Origin: Castanea sativa | Lineage: Eukaryota > Streptophyta > Magnoliopsida > Fagales > Fagaceae | Length of the DNA: 64,000 bases | Assembly: GCF_040712315.1 (NCBI RefSeq) | Contig: NC_134020.1 | Span: 10,954,751-11,018,750, forward strand | Reading direction: 5' to 3' | Made by a program: the position numbers and the translations under genes | Part shown: one piece after another, positions 21,803-33,404 of the stretch | Layout: every line of letters starts with the position of its first letter | Numbering within the stretch: position 1 is the stretch's first letter | The notes under the pieces: generated by a model | What the model saw: only the letters and a program-made list of their open reading frames with translations | Databases searched by the model: none | Told to the model about the DNA's origin: nothing

Positions 21803-24430
21803 TGTAGGGGGCTAAATCAGCGGCCCAGCCCAAGTTAGATGGGTGGGTACTATATCGTGCCCCAATACAATTAATTTATAGAGGTACATTATCAATGCCA
21901 ACTTTTTCCAGCCTAACTAGTTATATTAGATGATTCAAAGAATATGCAATCAAGGAGAGGGAAAAATAGTGGAAAAAGACAGAGATATTGGTTTAAATTC
22001 TTCCTCAGTTTGGTCTGAGGAGCCTTAACTCATGTGATATTACCTTATCAGTTACAAAGTTCTTGATTACACTTTATATTTTTCGCTCTCCCCCCCCCCC
22101 CCCCTCTTTTTGGAGGAGTTCTTTTCCCTTATATGGTTACCCAAGTTGCATCTCAGTCCTCCACTTGGACAGCCACTAATCTTCACTTGGATGCTTGTCC
22201 TGTCAGGGCCTTGCTAGAGGTGGTAAAATGTACTGCAAGCCGTGAGGGCACTATTCAGGGGTCATTCTGCCATTAATGCAGCCAGCTCTATTGGTGTAGT
22301 GCATTGAATGTGGAGGTGATGGGTACTTTACCTAGAAACTTTCCCCTTTCTTTACTTGTATGTCTCTCTCTCCCTCCTCGGTTCCCGGCATTTGTGGACT
22401 TGATGGTCATTCTCTGGTCCCGCAAAGAGTACTTGTCCCTTGGGTTCCTCGGGCGCATCGCTCTCCTCTATTTCTCAAACAATATTATCCAAATTAATTC
22501 GGACCTGTCCTAGCATATAGTTGGGACGTATTGCCCCTTGGGCCGATTCTATTCTATGGTTCTCCCTCTTCTGCTCCTCATCCCCAACAATAGCCCCCTG
22601 TTACTTCACTCCCTGCCACCTGGGGGAGTGGGGCTTTGGTAGGAGTTGGGGGAATTGGCATGTTTTAGACGTGTATCCACGTAGGGATGTCTTTTCAACT
22701 GCCCCAAACACGCTCTTGACATTTCAGTATCCTCAATGCTGCAGTAAATGCTGTTGATGGCTCCGTGTTTCTCACGTTCTACAGTAAGATGATGATCCTA
22801 CGGCTCTCACTATTCAGGACAAATGGGCAAGAAAAATATCGCTCCTTTTTCACCTCTATATAAAGGAGTGGGGAGATAATTCTTCCAGCTTTTAGAAAAA
22901 ATTACCTCTCCCTTAGAAAGTTTGCCCGAGGAGCCCAGCTTCTTGCACTTGTGAGTTGTCTCAAGTTTTTACTTTGGGATAGAATTCCCTTCTGTTGTTT
23001 TTTTCTTTTTCTTTTTTTTTCTTTTTTTTTCTTTTTTTTTCTTAGGATGGGTATATTTGCTAGCCTAGTAGATACCCCCAAGAGGAAAGAAGCCTTTAAG
23101 GCCAAATACAATATCTGGGTTGAGATAGAACACTGCCACTTAGGGGAATGGTACAGCAAGAGGCCAACAGGGGCTGTGGTTATCCCTATGATTGCCTATA
23201 TAGAAGGCGAGATGAAGATCCCCATAGGCAGGGTAGTTAGGGATTTCCTAATCCTCTATAAGCTTTGCCCCACCTAGTACTTCCTAAAGCTCTTTCGGAT
23301 ACTAGGTAGTGTAGATAGTTTAAACGAAAAGATGAGTGTTAACCTATCTCATTAGTTGTCAAAATAGTAAGGAAACGGGTTATTACCTTAAGACTAGCGT
23401 TCACACAGTTAGGCTAATCTCCTGTTTTCCTGAGACCAACAAAGGCATGGATGAGAATTTCCATATTGTTTTGGGAGATTAGCATGATGGACTACACTGT
23501 CCTACGAAGGATGGGAAACTAGGTGTGGTGATTGTAGGCCCAAGAAGTCAGCTACCCCTTAGCTAATAGAGAACCCCCTTCCCTTATTTTTGACTTCCTT
23601 TTTTTTTTCTTTTTTTTTCACAAGCTTATATGCAAAACTCCTAATTTTTCCTTCTTAAACTTCATGCAGATAAACACTTCACTGCTAGGAACTGCAATTT
23701 GGTGAATTTTGAGGACCTTAACAAGATCTTGAAGTCCAAGATCTTCCTCCACAAGGACAGTCAGCTTCGAGCCGCCCACATAATCCTTGCTTAAACTCCC
23801 ATATCTACTCGTTTTCAATCCCCGAAGCACGTGATCAAGGTCAAAGATCCTCGGTTAGTAAGGATAGACGTAGCTATTAAAGGGTTTTCACTGGTCGTCC
23901 ACCTAAAGGGACTCAAGTGGTTAAGCTCACTACCCAGAAGGTTGACGAGCTCATCCAAGCCGAGGAGGAGCCTATACCCTCTGAGGAAGAACAAGAGGAG
24001 ATAACACGAGAGCCCTCATTTGTTGACCTTGAAAAGGATTTCGAAGTTTTCAATCGTTAGATTTGATCGAGCATTCTAAGGCCAACTCTAGACCTCGGGC
24101 CATAGCACAAGTCAGTACCAACCAAGGGAGCACGGACATACCAGAAGGCATGGTCATCTAAAAGAAGACTCCCAACCTGCTAGCCTTGTTGGAATCCCAC
24201 GCCAAGGGTGCCACACCTAAAGTCTAGGTAGATCCGAGGCCTCCCACCCCTATTCCAGCTCAATCCTCTCCTACTGAGCCCGGGAGAAGAAGAGGAAGAG
24301 AGACAAAAGGCCAAGCAAAGAGATTTCAGAAGATGGGGAGATCCAATCCCATGCGGGGCAAGAGTCTTCCAAGGGATCCAAAACCACTAGGCCCAACAAA
24401 AGAAGGGTCCATGATCTAGTGCTAACTCTA
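21803..24430 (+). mobile_element. Gypsy-type element inserted in the left LTR of the tandem element
   Basis: The sequence between the two parts of the left LTR starts TGTAGGGGGCTAAATCAG. It has a promoter-like TCTATATAAAGG at about 22855 and then a decayed plus-strand ORF. It is therefore read as an LTR-type element lacking its 3' portion. Its exact right edge is uncertain (24410-24475). Two pyrimidine tracts (about 22090-22112 and 22999-23041) lie within it. Confidence 0.6.
23047..24060 (+). pseudogene. Remnant of a 'putative gypsy type transposon' ORF
   Basis: From 23047 the frame reads MGIFASLVDTPKRKEAFKAK, then VVIPMIAYIEGEMKIPIGRV and VRDFLILYKLCPT-stop-YFLKLFRILGSV. This pattern (interior 'I-A-Y/F-I/V-E-G-G' block, then 'DFL...YxLCPxQ') resembles the plant domain family called putative gypsy type transposon (Pfam Transposase_28), seen in non-autonomous LTR elements. 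A second piece near 23640-23880 reads NLVNFEDLNKILKSKIFLHK and, after stops, SPKHVIKVKDPRLVRIDVAI in the plus direction. Several stops separate the pieces. The biochemical role of the family is unknown. Confidence 0.6.
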
Positions 24431-25830
24431 GCCAACCCTAGGTGCCAACTCCTAATGGTTTTTTCTTAGCTTCGTGCTGACTCTAAGCAAACCTAGGTGA
24501 TGACTCAAGGCCCAATCTTTATATTTCTTGTTGTTTAATTTTCCTATTGAATTGTTCTAGTTTTTCAAATTTGGTATCACCAGACCTTGATTTTGAAAAA
24601 GAAGTACAAGTGCCAACAAGTGTCGCTTCGATGTTCATGCAACAAGAACCTACTATAGAGCCTAAATGGCTAGAATCATCTATACTTGATGAAGATTGGG
24701 ATCAAAAGGAGAGTAAAACATAATAAGCCAAGGGGCACATAATTTGAAAGATCAATTTATTGAATTTGCTATTAATCAACCCTCTAGGGTGCATGAAGAT
24801 AACAAGCTTTGAAGTGAAGAAGTTTGATATTGTGGTTCATCTTTTGGATGTAAAAAGGCTCATCTCATTTGCAAAGTTGATTCTGCATATCGATTTTGTA
24901 ATTCCAAATAAATTTAATAATGTGGAATGCAAGGTTTCATTGTTCTCCATGCTCGCCAGGGTGATTCTTGAATTGAAGCAAGTGTTTCATGCCAGAATTT
25001 TGATCCTTCAACACTTCAAAACTTGAGATTAATTTTTCTCCAAATCAGGTGAGGATGATGCAAGAGGCTCAAAGAGAAATTTATTTTAATTTACTTTTAT
25101 TTTATTCTGAAAGTCAATTATACTTTTAATGGCCCATTTTATTTTATTCTAGGTCCTAGTAATTTATTAGGTTTTTAGAATTTTAATTTCTAGAAGCAAG
25201 ATTATTATGTATAAGTCATTAGGTTTCCTATGACAATTAGAATTAGGGTTCAGTACTCTTATATAACCAACATATTGTACTCCTATCAAAGGAATATTAT
25301 TTTGATGAATAAAAGTTTTGATTGAAATTGTCTCATGGTTTGGAGCTGACTCCAATGCTGACTCCTAGGTCCAATCTTTATGTTTCATGTTGTTTGATTT
25401 TTCTATTGAATTGTTTTGGCTCGTCAAATTTGGTATCACCAGACCTTGATCTTGACAAAGAAGTGCAAGCACCAACAAGTGTTGCTTCTTTGTTCATGCA
25501 ACAAGAACCTACTATGAGCCTAAAAATAAAGAATCCTATATAGTTAATGAAGATCGGGCTCAAAAGGAGAGTAAAACTATAGAGGGTGCACATGATGTGA
25601 AATTTGAATTTGTTGAATTTGCTATAGATCAACTCTGTAGATGCATGAAAATAACAAGCTTGATGATGTGAAGAAGTTTGTTAATATAGTTCATCTTGTG
25701 GATCTAGAAAAGCTAGTCTCATTTGTAACGCTAATTCTACATAGAGCTTCTACCACTACCACTTTTATGGTAGGGGACAGGAAACTATTAGATTTGGCAT
25801 ATTTTGAAAAGACTGAGACAAGGTACATAC

Positions 25831-26110
25831 CTTGGTAACACATACATCATAAGTGTCATCTCGAGTATCCCTGATTGCAGAAGTTGCGACTAAATGTCTC
25901 AAGCTGTGACACTTGTCTATCTTCAGCTCTTGTAGTTTTTGTGACAAAGGATGCAAGTTGGACAGAAAGACATTCAATTGTTCATCGCAACTTAATGCAT
26001 GCAGAGAAATTAGTTCGCTGAAAGACTGATCATGAAATTTGTTGTTCAATATCTTCCTTAACTTATCTGGGCAATTTAAACGCATGTGCTCTACGACTGA
26101 AAGTGGACCC
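25831..26110 (-). CDS. NLR locus, exon 4 (small LRR module; 5' phase problem)
   Basis: A TTCTGCAG acceptor at 26111 and an AAG/GTATGT donor at 25830 bound 280 nt. The open frame reads VHFSVVEHMRLNCPDKLRKI, then FSELISLHALSCDEQLNVFL and LQELKIDKCHSLRHLVATSA, ending CVTK. These are LRR residues of the same clade, and the K-end/phase-0 exit joins cleanly to exon 5. The entry does not fit: exon 3 leaves in phase 0, but this frame needs one extra nucleotide. A phase-0 join would stop after about 15 codons. Either it is skipped (exon 3 joins exon 5 in phase), it carries a 1-nt indel, or it is the front of a second, truncated NLR copy. Confidence 0.6.
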
Positions 26111-26374
26111 TGCAGAATTACACATGTTCTATAATTGGAACTGCAGATTCTGAAGAATCAAATATTACAACAAGAAGTCTCTTACTCTCTAGAAATATTT
26201 GTAAAAAGAAGTTCAATTCCAAAGAGGAATGAAAAGAGTTTCAGTTTTATTTTGTAATAGAGATATGAATGATACAAGCTAGTCTCTTTTCAATTCAATT
26301 ATGGTGGTAATTCATATTTCTTCATAGAATTAGAATCAATAAGGCAAAATAATTAGCTCAAACTCTAACTCAAA

Positions 26375-26460
26375 CCTCTCCCCCATAAGAAATGGTGGAG
26401 GGTAAAGTGGTGGGTTCAAAACCCATTGTATGGGTGTGTAAATTTGCCAATTACAAAATA
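26375..26460 (+). mobile_element. Possible SINE fragment
   Basis: A GGTGGGTTCAAAACCC block (about 26422-26437) resembles a pol III B box and is followed by a TGGGTGTGTAAATTTGCCAA tail. No clear A box, poly(A) or target-site duplication is visible, so this is tentative. Confidence 0.35.
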
Positions 26461-27262
26461 CTCAATGTACATCAGACAAGTCCAGTAACGTATAAATATG
26501 ACATGGTGGGTGCCCATACATGAGATCTACTATAACAATGAATGCACTCACTTGTAATGTTGTGCCAGGTAATAAGTGCTCAGAACTTGGAGAGAAATGC
26601 ATCTTTATTTGAAGGAAGTGCTCCAATCAATGGTGATTTTTGAAAGAATTCACGATGTTTAGTTATGCTTATTTGTAAACAAATCTCTGTGGGGTTACAA
26701 GCTAGTATTTTTTAAGAGGACTGTTACTGCTCGTCCCAAATTGAAATCCTGGTAGAATTACAACTGCTTGCCCATGATTGATATCACACACTGAAACTTA
26801 AAGTATATTCAACGTCTAGGAAGAAAAGGAATTACTTGATAAGGCCTGAGGCAAGTAGCTATAGCCTAGTGGAGAACTTATATGCCATGCCATAGACATT
26901 CCACTACATCATGGGTAGCTTTCTTCTATTAATTAAATTATTTCAGTGTTTGATCCTCTCGTAGTGAGAGATCTTGACCTGTATGAGGTTTTCTAGACAG
27001 ATATAAGAAATGTTTCACAATATTATATTTAGGGAAATTTCAACAAAATATGGATTTTATATTTCTATAGGTTAGAAAAAAAATTCTGGCAATTGTCATT
27101 GAGATCACACACTTGAAGTATTAGAGAAAGTTTGATTATGTGGGATAAGTTCATCTGGAGGAGGGAAGGCCTATTGGTAGGGGCATATGACATAATGCCT
27201 CCATCAATTTTATATGTATGCTTAATGTTGAGAATGTCTTTGAATGTTTTTGTTAAAATAAA

Positions 27263-27537
27263 GAAAGGTAGGCTTAATCTATTACAAAAATAGTGAATTT
27301 AATCATTTAACTAATATTCTATTATTCCTCCTCAAGTGTAGGCCCAAACTCCTCCCCTCCATAAACCAGAACCAACATGTGGGATTTTTAATTATTTAAA
27401 TGAGAGGTAGAGTGGAGATAGGCTTCAAAGTGTTTGAAGTCAAGACCACTTGCTTTGGTACCATTATAAATTACCACTTCTCCCAAGAACTTAAACTATT
27501 AGAAAATGATGAATTTAATCATTAAAATTTTTTCTAA
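27263..27537 (-). mobile_element. TRIM (terminal-repeat retrotransposon in miniature), minus orientation
   Basis: Two short terminal repeats, about 27263-27327 and about 27465-27537, share TAGTGAATTTAATCATT-type blocks. Beside the right one, a TGGTACCAAAGC primer-site variant lies on the minus strand (27452-27463). Beside the left one is a pyrimidine tract (the polypurine tract on the minus strand, about 27325-27335). The layout and sequence match the second TRIM at 33405-33676 in the opposite orientation. Confidence 0.7.
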
Positions 27538-28350
27538 TGATTTAGATGATTCAAATTGAACATACAATGGAACATTTAAATTTTATGTTTATCTTGATTT
27601 GAACTGTAATTTTTATTTTCCTAAAAAGTTAATCCTCACCAAAGAGTGGCGATGGTTTCTTATCATGCTCTCTCCTAATACTTCTTATTATCTTCTTCCT
27701 TGCTCATGATTATTTCCTCCTCAATTTTATTTCTTTTTATCTTTCTTATTTTTCGTAATTCTTTTTTTTTTTATTCTTAAAAATTATAAAGTTATCTTCA
27801 GATTTAACTTATATGTTTTAATTTTCTACTCTATACTATAGCAATGTAAATCTCATAATTCGAGTGCGAATTGTATAATACTTAATGATGTAATTCTCAT
27901 AACTATGTTTGCTCTATTGTATTTCTTATACGTACCACCCACTAGGTACATTATAAGATAAAACTGAATGTTAAATATGTAGTTGTTAAGGTTCTATACT
28001 GTGGATGTGTGTCACAAAAGTTGTATCATATTAATCTCCAATGTTTTTTTTCTATATCATGTTCTATTTATTTATTTATTTTTAACATGCTTGTGGTATT
28101 AGAGACAGCACAAATCTTTGTCAGCGCCCCTTTCTTGCCACAGTCAATCAACTTTTCAGTCATGAAATCCCATCTAATCCCAAAGTCTTACCATCTTTAT
28201 CTATCCCCTGTTGTGTCCTCTCTGATTTGAAGAAATTTCCTCCGCAAAGAATAATCATTAAAATTTTAACAAACTTATAATAAGACATATAGTAGAAACA
28301 TGTCATATGACCTGATGTTTATGGCATATGATATAATAAAATTACACTAA

Positions 28351-29374
28351 TGTGGTGTTTGGTACGGAGTAATGTTTTAAGATTATTAGGAATGTTTAAA
28401 GATTCTCATGTTTGGTTGTAAATCACACTAGGGAATCATATGCCAAGAGAATCTGGATTCCCCCTTAACCGCCTTTCATTAGGAATATAGATTATCTTTA
28501 AAAACAAGTGGCTATCCAGATTCCCAAGCTTAAAGGAAATTGTATTTTTTATAAATAGAAAATTTTAACCCTTTATCCTTATCACTTAAGCAATTGATAT
28601 AAAATATAAAACAAATCTTCAATATATTCTCTTTTGTCTTTATCTCTTCCCGCTAAAACAACATAAACAAGATAGATAACTCTTTTGATATATTCATTAA
28701 CAAAGTTCTATTTAGGTTTCACATATGAAAAAAAAATTTTGAAGGGGACCCTCTATTGTTACCAGGTATTCACTTTTATTGTTGTGTGTGTTACTTAACA
28801 AATTATCAATGGATCTATTTTCATGAAAATTTGTTAATGTATCTATTCATATCTCAAGTCTTGGTTTTGTTTAGTTGCTAGAAATATAGATTTGGATTGG
28901 TGGCTTCATCTGGTTTTTTGTTTTTTATTTTTTGTTTTTAGATTAATAGCTTTGTTTCTACCATTTTAATATTTTGTATCATATCTGGTACTTTTGATGT
29001 TTGTTATATAATGATACAAAATGTGTAGATTTTTAATTTTTAACAACTCATCATATTTGTATGCACATTTTTGGATTTGTCATAATTTATAGTTTATATT
29101 TTTTTTTCATTATTTATTTAGAGGATTTAAAAAAAAAAAACACTTATATTGGATTTACATATCTAAAGATAGAACGGGAAAAATAAATAATTTAATTAAA
29201 ATCCCTAGGATTAAACTAAACATTATAATCTCAAATTCCTAGGAATCTTATGAAATTCCCAATTAAACCAAACATAAGAATAGTTACATTTCTAAGCATT
29301 CAAATTGCAAGGCATCACATTCCCAGTAATCTAAATGTTAGAATAATGTGGATTCCTCCATACCAAATGCCACT
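28351..29374. mobile_element. PIF/Harbinger-like non-autonomous element with TAA target duplication
   Basis: The element begins TGTGGTGTTTGGTACGGAG and ends with the inverse of GTGGCATTTGGTATGGAG, about 20-bp terminal inverted repeats. TAA flanks it on both sides (28348-28350 and 29375-29377), the TWA target duplication of PIF/Harbinger elements. It is 1024 bp with no transposase. It sits in intron 3 of the NLR. Confidence 0.82.
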
Positions 29375-29981
29375 TAAAGAGTTGTCAAATGTCAATTCCA
29401 TAAGGTTCTTTATATTTGTTTAATTATTTTTCAAATCACTTGCAGGGGAGAGAGAGAGAGAGAAAATAGGACATTTCAAAGATCTTTAAGATGGACCAGA
29501 AAGATATACCTTTGGATTTCACGACTATTAAAGTGCTACCATCTAAGCTAATATTTCCACTATTTAAAATTTTAGTCTCAGCAGATTAGTATTGTTAATA
29601 AGAAATAAATTTTTTTTAAAATTTTTTATTATTTCTCTTATGTGCACTGCAAATTATTACAAAGAAACGAAAAATAATTTTTTCTTATTCTTTTCGGTGA
29701 TAAGGTTTATTGAGGAATTTTGTTTCAAATTTGCTTGGGGCTGTTACTCAAGGTTTACAGTGGTCAAATTATATAACATATTTGATGATTTTGAGCCCAA
29801 CTTTCCATAAATACTCTAACTATTAATGAAATTCTATTGAATTTTTTTCGTTTTGATTCATTAATTTGGCTTAAATTAATTCCCAAAACTAAGTTTCACA
29901 GAAATGCCAGAACTTCCTGCAGGAAGAAAGATGTAGATTTTTTTTTTGTATATATATATAACACACAAAATTGGTACTTAC

Positions 29982-30542
29982 TTTTAACTTATAGAGGTCT
30001 TTGATGGCACTGTTAAGGTCACGTGCCCCAAGCCGTACATAGTCTCCTGCCTGCATGTACTTCAACATTGGTGTTTTTAGCTCTCCTCCAGAAAACTGAC
30101 TCATTTGGGGACAATTCTCCACTCTTACTTCCTGCAAGGATGGACATCCAAATGCACAAGTTGAGGAGCAAAACCATTTCAGATTAGGCAAGTCTTCGAA
30201 ATCTAGAGTCTTCAGTAGAGGGAAAGTGATCTCAATTTCCTTCTTCGTTTTCTTTTCTTTGGAGGCTGCTTCTACTGATTCTCCTACTGCAGCAATTTCC
30301 AGCATTGCTTTGCCTTCTTTGGTGGCTCCTTCTGCAGTAGTTTCCTCTGCCATTCTCTCTTTGGTGGCTACCTCTTCTAAGTTTCCTACCACAACAATTT
30401 CGTCCATCATTTTACATGAAGTTATCCTTAGCATTTGGAGATGCCGAAGACCTCTAGCTACGGACAAGGAGAATAGGCTTCTCAAATTGTCACATTTGTT
30501 AACTTGTAGAGAACTTAGATACTGAAAGCCAAGGAATGACAC
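29982..30542 (-). CDS. NLR locus, exon 3 (LRR exon with charged insertion)
   Basis: The acceptor AATTACAG at 30543 and donor AAAA/GTAAGT give a 561-nt phase-0 exon (187 codons). It starts VSFLGFQYLSSLQVNKCDNL, with further LRR blocks LQMLRITSCKMMDEIVV and FPLLKTLDFEDLPNLKWF, then CPSLQEVRVENCPQMSQF. It closes GARDLNSAIKDLYKLK, which parallels the terminal GDLNATIEKLH of exon 6. This suggests it is, or was, a gene-terminal module. About codons 45-95 form a Glu/Lys/Ala/Thr-rich insertion made of three imperfect repeats. If the donor is not used, translation continues to a stop at 29889. Confidence 0.82.
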
Positions 30543-31454
30543 CTGTAATTCAATCAAATCAGTCTTCACAATCTTGACCACACACATATGAACAATTGTA
30601 AGTCATACCGTAACTAAGCCCAATAGATTCAAAAAATAGTTCCCTATACTATATAGGAAGAGAGATAAGTAATAAACTTTATTGAGACTAAACTAAAATC
30701 ACCCAAAGTAAACAGGAAGTATACAAATGGGTATAATTACAATTGATTACAGTGACCTATCAAATCACAAATTGAACAAATAGAATACATCTCACAATTA
30801 ACAACCACCAACAAAGTTTTTAAAAAAGAAAAGCTTTAAGGGGGGTGTTTAGTATTGTTTTTTAAACAACAATTTTCAGTGTTTAAACAATATTACATGT
30901 ATTTCCACACACTTTTTCTCCCACACATATCTCTACAAAACAACAACAACGTTACTAGAAATCTCTTACCATATGGGCCCAAGATTCCGAAAATTCCTCT
31001 CAACATCCTCAAAACTTCAGGAATTACGCTCTCTCCAAATACATCATGTCAAACAGTAAAGAACCGCTTTCCAAATACCATCATATCAATGTCAATAAAA
31101 TATTCCTTGCTAAGAAGTTAGTAAATCTACAACTGTCCTCGAAATTACCCAATACACCCCAAAGAACTTGAAAACCATAGACCACTATTTCGTAGCAATA
31201 GGACAATTAAGTAATTAAATGATCAACTATTTCCCCATTACCTTTATACATGTAATACCAATCCAAGACCCATATGCTCCTCTTAAGCACGTTGTCGATA
31301 GTCAAATTTTCCCCAAAGCTGCAGTCCAAGAGAAGAAAACAACTCTAGGTGGAGACGAGATTGAAGATAGACTATGCATAGCCCAAAGTGATTAAAGAAT
31401 TATAACACTTTGGAGATAAAGGTGAGCCAAAATTAGAACCTAATAGAGTGATGC

Positions 31455-31545
31455 ATACTCTTTTTCTTTTTTTCTTTTTTTCTTTCTTTCTTCTTTCTTC
31501 TTCTTCTTCTCTCTCTTTTCTTCTTTTTTTTTTTTTTTTTTTTCC
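31455..31545. repeat. Pyrimidine-rich (CTTT/CTT/CT)n tract
   Basis: About 90 bp of almost pure pyrimidine on the plus strand, ending in a T19-type run, inside intron 2. The lysine/arginine-rich minus-strand ORF over it is an artefact. Confidence 0.9.
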
Positions 31546-31954
31546 ATAATGTGAGGACCCTTTCTAAAGAAGAGCCCAAGGGACGCACTTCAAGCCAATA
31601 AAACCTACGGGCAACTAACCTCACCCACTAGAACTAGTTGCTAGATAATCCAAGGAAATTCACCCCTGGCAAATGCTCATCCTAGGACACTAGAGTGCAG
31701 ATGAACCATGACAACAAGAAGCCAAGGTAGAAGAAAATCTATAGCCGCACCTTAGAAGGTCAGCCGGACAACAGAAAAAGATAGTGAAAAAGATCCATTA
31801 ACATATAAGGAATAATCAAAAAATGATGGGTGGGAAAAAGCAAATATGAATGATGATGAAAGCAGAGTAAAGAGAGAGTCATTGCTTGCTGAGAGGAAGT
31901 ATTGATGTCAGCACCTCCCCTCTCCTATGTTGGCAAAAGAAGGAAAAAATAAAT

Positions 31955-32010
31955 AAATAAATATATATATATATATATATAGATAGATAGATAGATACAC
32001 ACACACAATA
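31955..32010. repeat. Compound (AAAT)n(TA)n(GATA)n(CA)n microsatellite
   Basis: Adjacent short arrays of AAAT, TA, GATA and CA repeats inside intron 2. Confidence 0.9.
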
Positions 32011-32571
32011 ATCACCTTGAAGGAAGTAGGCTATTGAAATCCAAATAGAATTCTAGCTGGGTACTCAAATTCAATTTGAACTCTAATGTAGATTAATTCA
32101 CCTTGAAGTATTATGGTTAGCTACTCTTGGGTTTAAGTCCTAAATTAAGCCCACTCATACTATAAACAGGTTGTGAAGGGCATTCATTTAGTGTGGCCTA
32201 CAATGTGAGTCTAGATGTGTGTACAATGAAGTATAGATTGGCCTGAGTATGGTGCGTGAGAGTTAGGAAACTCTAGTAAAAGGCAACTATTAGCCTATCT
32301 TTCTGTACCTAACGTTCATTGTAATAAATAAAGGTTTTGCATTCTAATTTCATACCCTTATCTTGCACCTTGCTCCCAACAAATAACATGCATCTTTATT
32401 ATATACCTAAAAATAATAGGATATAATACGATGTAATCATGTAAAAATTAGGGAAAAACAAAAAATAAAAATAATAATAATAATAATCAACTTGGATTCT
32501 AGAGGACCAGAAAGCTGATAGAACAGGGAACTAACAGAAGAAACCAGGAGGAGAGAGATTGACTGACTAAC

Positions 32572-33051
32572 CTTTTCATTAAAGAGTGGTCGTCCGGCAG
32601 TTGAGTTCATTTGTCCAGGTTCTTTGTCCACTCTCATGTCATAGACAAATGTCTTCAATTCATGGCAATAATCTATTTGCAAGGAGTTCAAAGCTGGAAG
32701 TTCAACTAAATTTCCTGAGCTGAATCTCACAAGCTTTGGGAGACTTTCTAGACTTATATATTCTAGTTTGGGGAACATCTTTTCCATCCTTCTCTCTTTG
32801 CTGTCTAATTCTTCTGTTAGTAGGACCTCTTCCACACTCAGACATCCTTTTACATACAGCACTTGGAGCTGCAGTAGGCTTCTCGCCATGGAGGAGGATA
32901 ATAGATATTTCAAATTGCCACAATCATACAAAACCATCTTTCTCAAGTTTTGAAAGCAAGAAGATGCCCTTGGAAGAAGTTGGTCATGCCATATCTTTTC
33001 CACATCATTAATTGAGTTAAGTTCCAAGGTCTGCAAATTGGGAAATGAAAC
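32572..33051 (-). CDS. NLR locus, exon 2 (LRR exon)
   Basis: A 480-nt phase-0 exon (160 codons) between GTTGTAG at 33052 and AAG/GTTAGT at 32571. It starts VSFPNLQTLELNSINDVEKI and ends RPLFNEK, nearly repeating the end of exon 1 (PLFNQK). LRR blocks FQNLRKMVLYDCGNLKYLLS, LQLQVLYVKGCLSVEEVLL, FPKLEYISLESLPKLVRF and LPALNSLQIDYCHELKTF are all open. This is the standard exon module of RGC2-type NLRs. Its phase-0 borders allow exon gain or loss without frame damage. Confidence 0.87.
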
Positions 33052-33404
33052 CTACAACCACAATTATTTTCCATGAATATCATATTATCCTGTCATTTGA
33101 AGAAAACAATTTTACTACTTTGGAGCATGGTTGTGGGAAAAATTGCAGGCACATTTCATTCTAGATGAACTGATGCCTTAACAAAAAGTGCATAATTTGC
33201 AAACACGATCTTTTGAATTTTCAATTAGTATTATTATTTTTTAAGGCCAGCCTGATTTTAGAAATTACAGCAGCCCACAATTAGACTTTTTATACTCCAT
33301 CCCTATACTAAACTCAAATGGGCTTCTATTCCAAACCTGTGATAATTTATAGTTACTGTCTCAAAATCTTTCCCAAAGTCATTTGTTATTTTAATGGTTA
33401 TAAA

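Larger units (their letters stand above)
21712..25745 (+). mobile_element. Tandem LTR element (LTR-interior-LTR-interior), partly disrupted
   Basis: An LTR start (TGATGCAAGAGGCTCAAAGA) occurs at 21712 and 25056. The LTR end, followed by TTTGGTATCACCAGACC, occurs at about 24567 and 25426. The complete LTR is 25056-25426 (371 bp), with TATATAA near 25260 and AATAAAAG near 25309. The interior 24568-25055 is repeated from 25427 to about 25745, where it stops 85 bp short of exon 4. The left LTR is interrupted after about 21795 and its end resumes near 24476. The interior has no RT or integrase, so the element is a short non-autonomous LTR retrotransposon in a tandem arrangement. Confidence 0.75.
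21423..25830 (-). other. NLR intron 4 (4.4 kb, element-rich)
   Basis: It lies between the exon 4 donor (AAG/GTATGT at 25830) and the exon 5 acceptor. Almost all of it is LTR-element sequence in plus orientation (21712-25745), itself carrying a second insertion. Without those elements the intron would be only a few hundred bp. Confidence 0.6.
26111..29981 (-). other. NLR intron 3 (3.9 kb, element-rich)
   Basis: It lies between the exon 3 donor (AAAA/GTAAGT at 29981) and the exon 4 acceptor. It holds a possible SINE fragment, a TRIM and a Harbinger-like element (listed separately). The remainder is AT-rich with no ORF of note; a (GA)n tract lies at about 29452-29465. Confidence 0.6.
30543..32571 (-). 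other. NLR intron 2 (2.0 kb)
   Basis: It lies between the exon 2 donor (AAG/GTTAGT) and the exon 3 acceptor. It includes a long pyrimidine tract and a TA/GATA microsatellite (listed). Around 30840 a GGGGGGTGTTTAGTATTG phrase looks like one end of a MITE, but no partner end was found. Confidence 0.6.

Noticed and set aside
31433..31624. Lysine/arginine-rich ORF on the minus strand
   Set aside because: It is produced entirely by the CTTT-type microsatellite.
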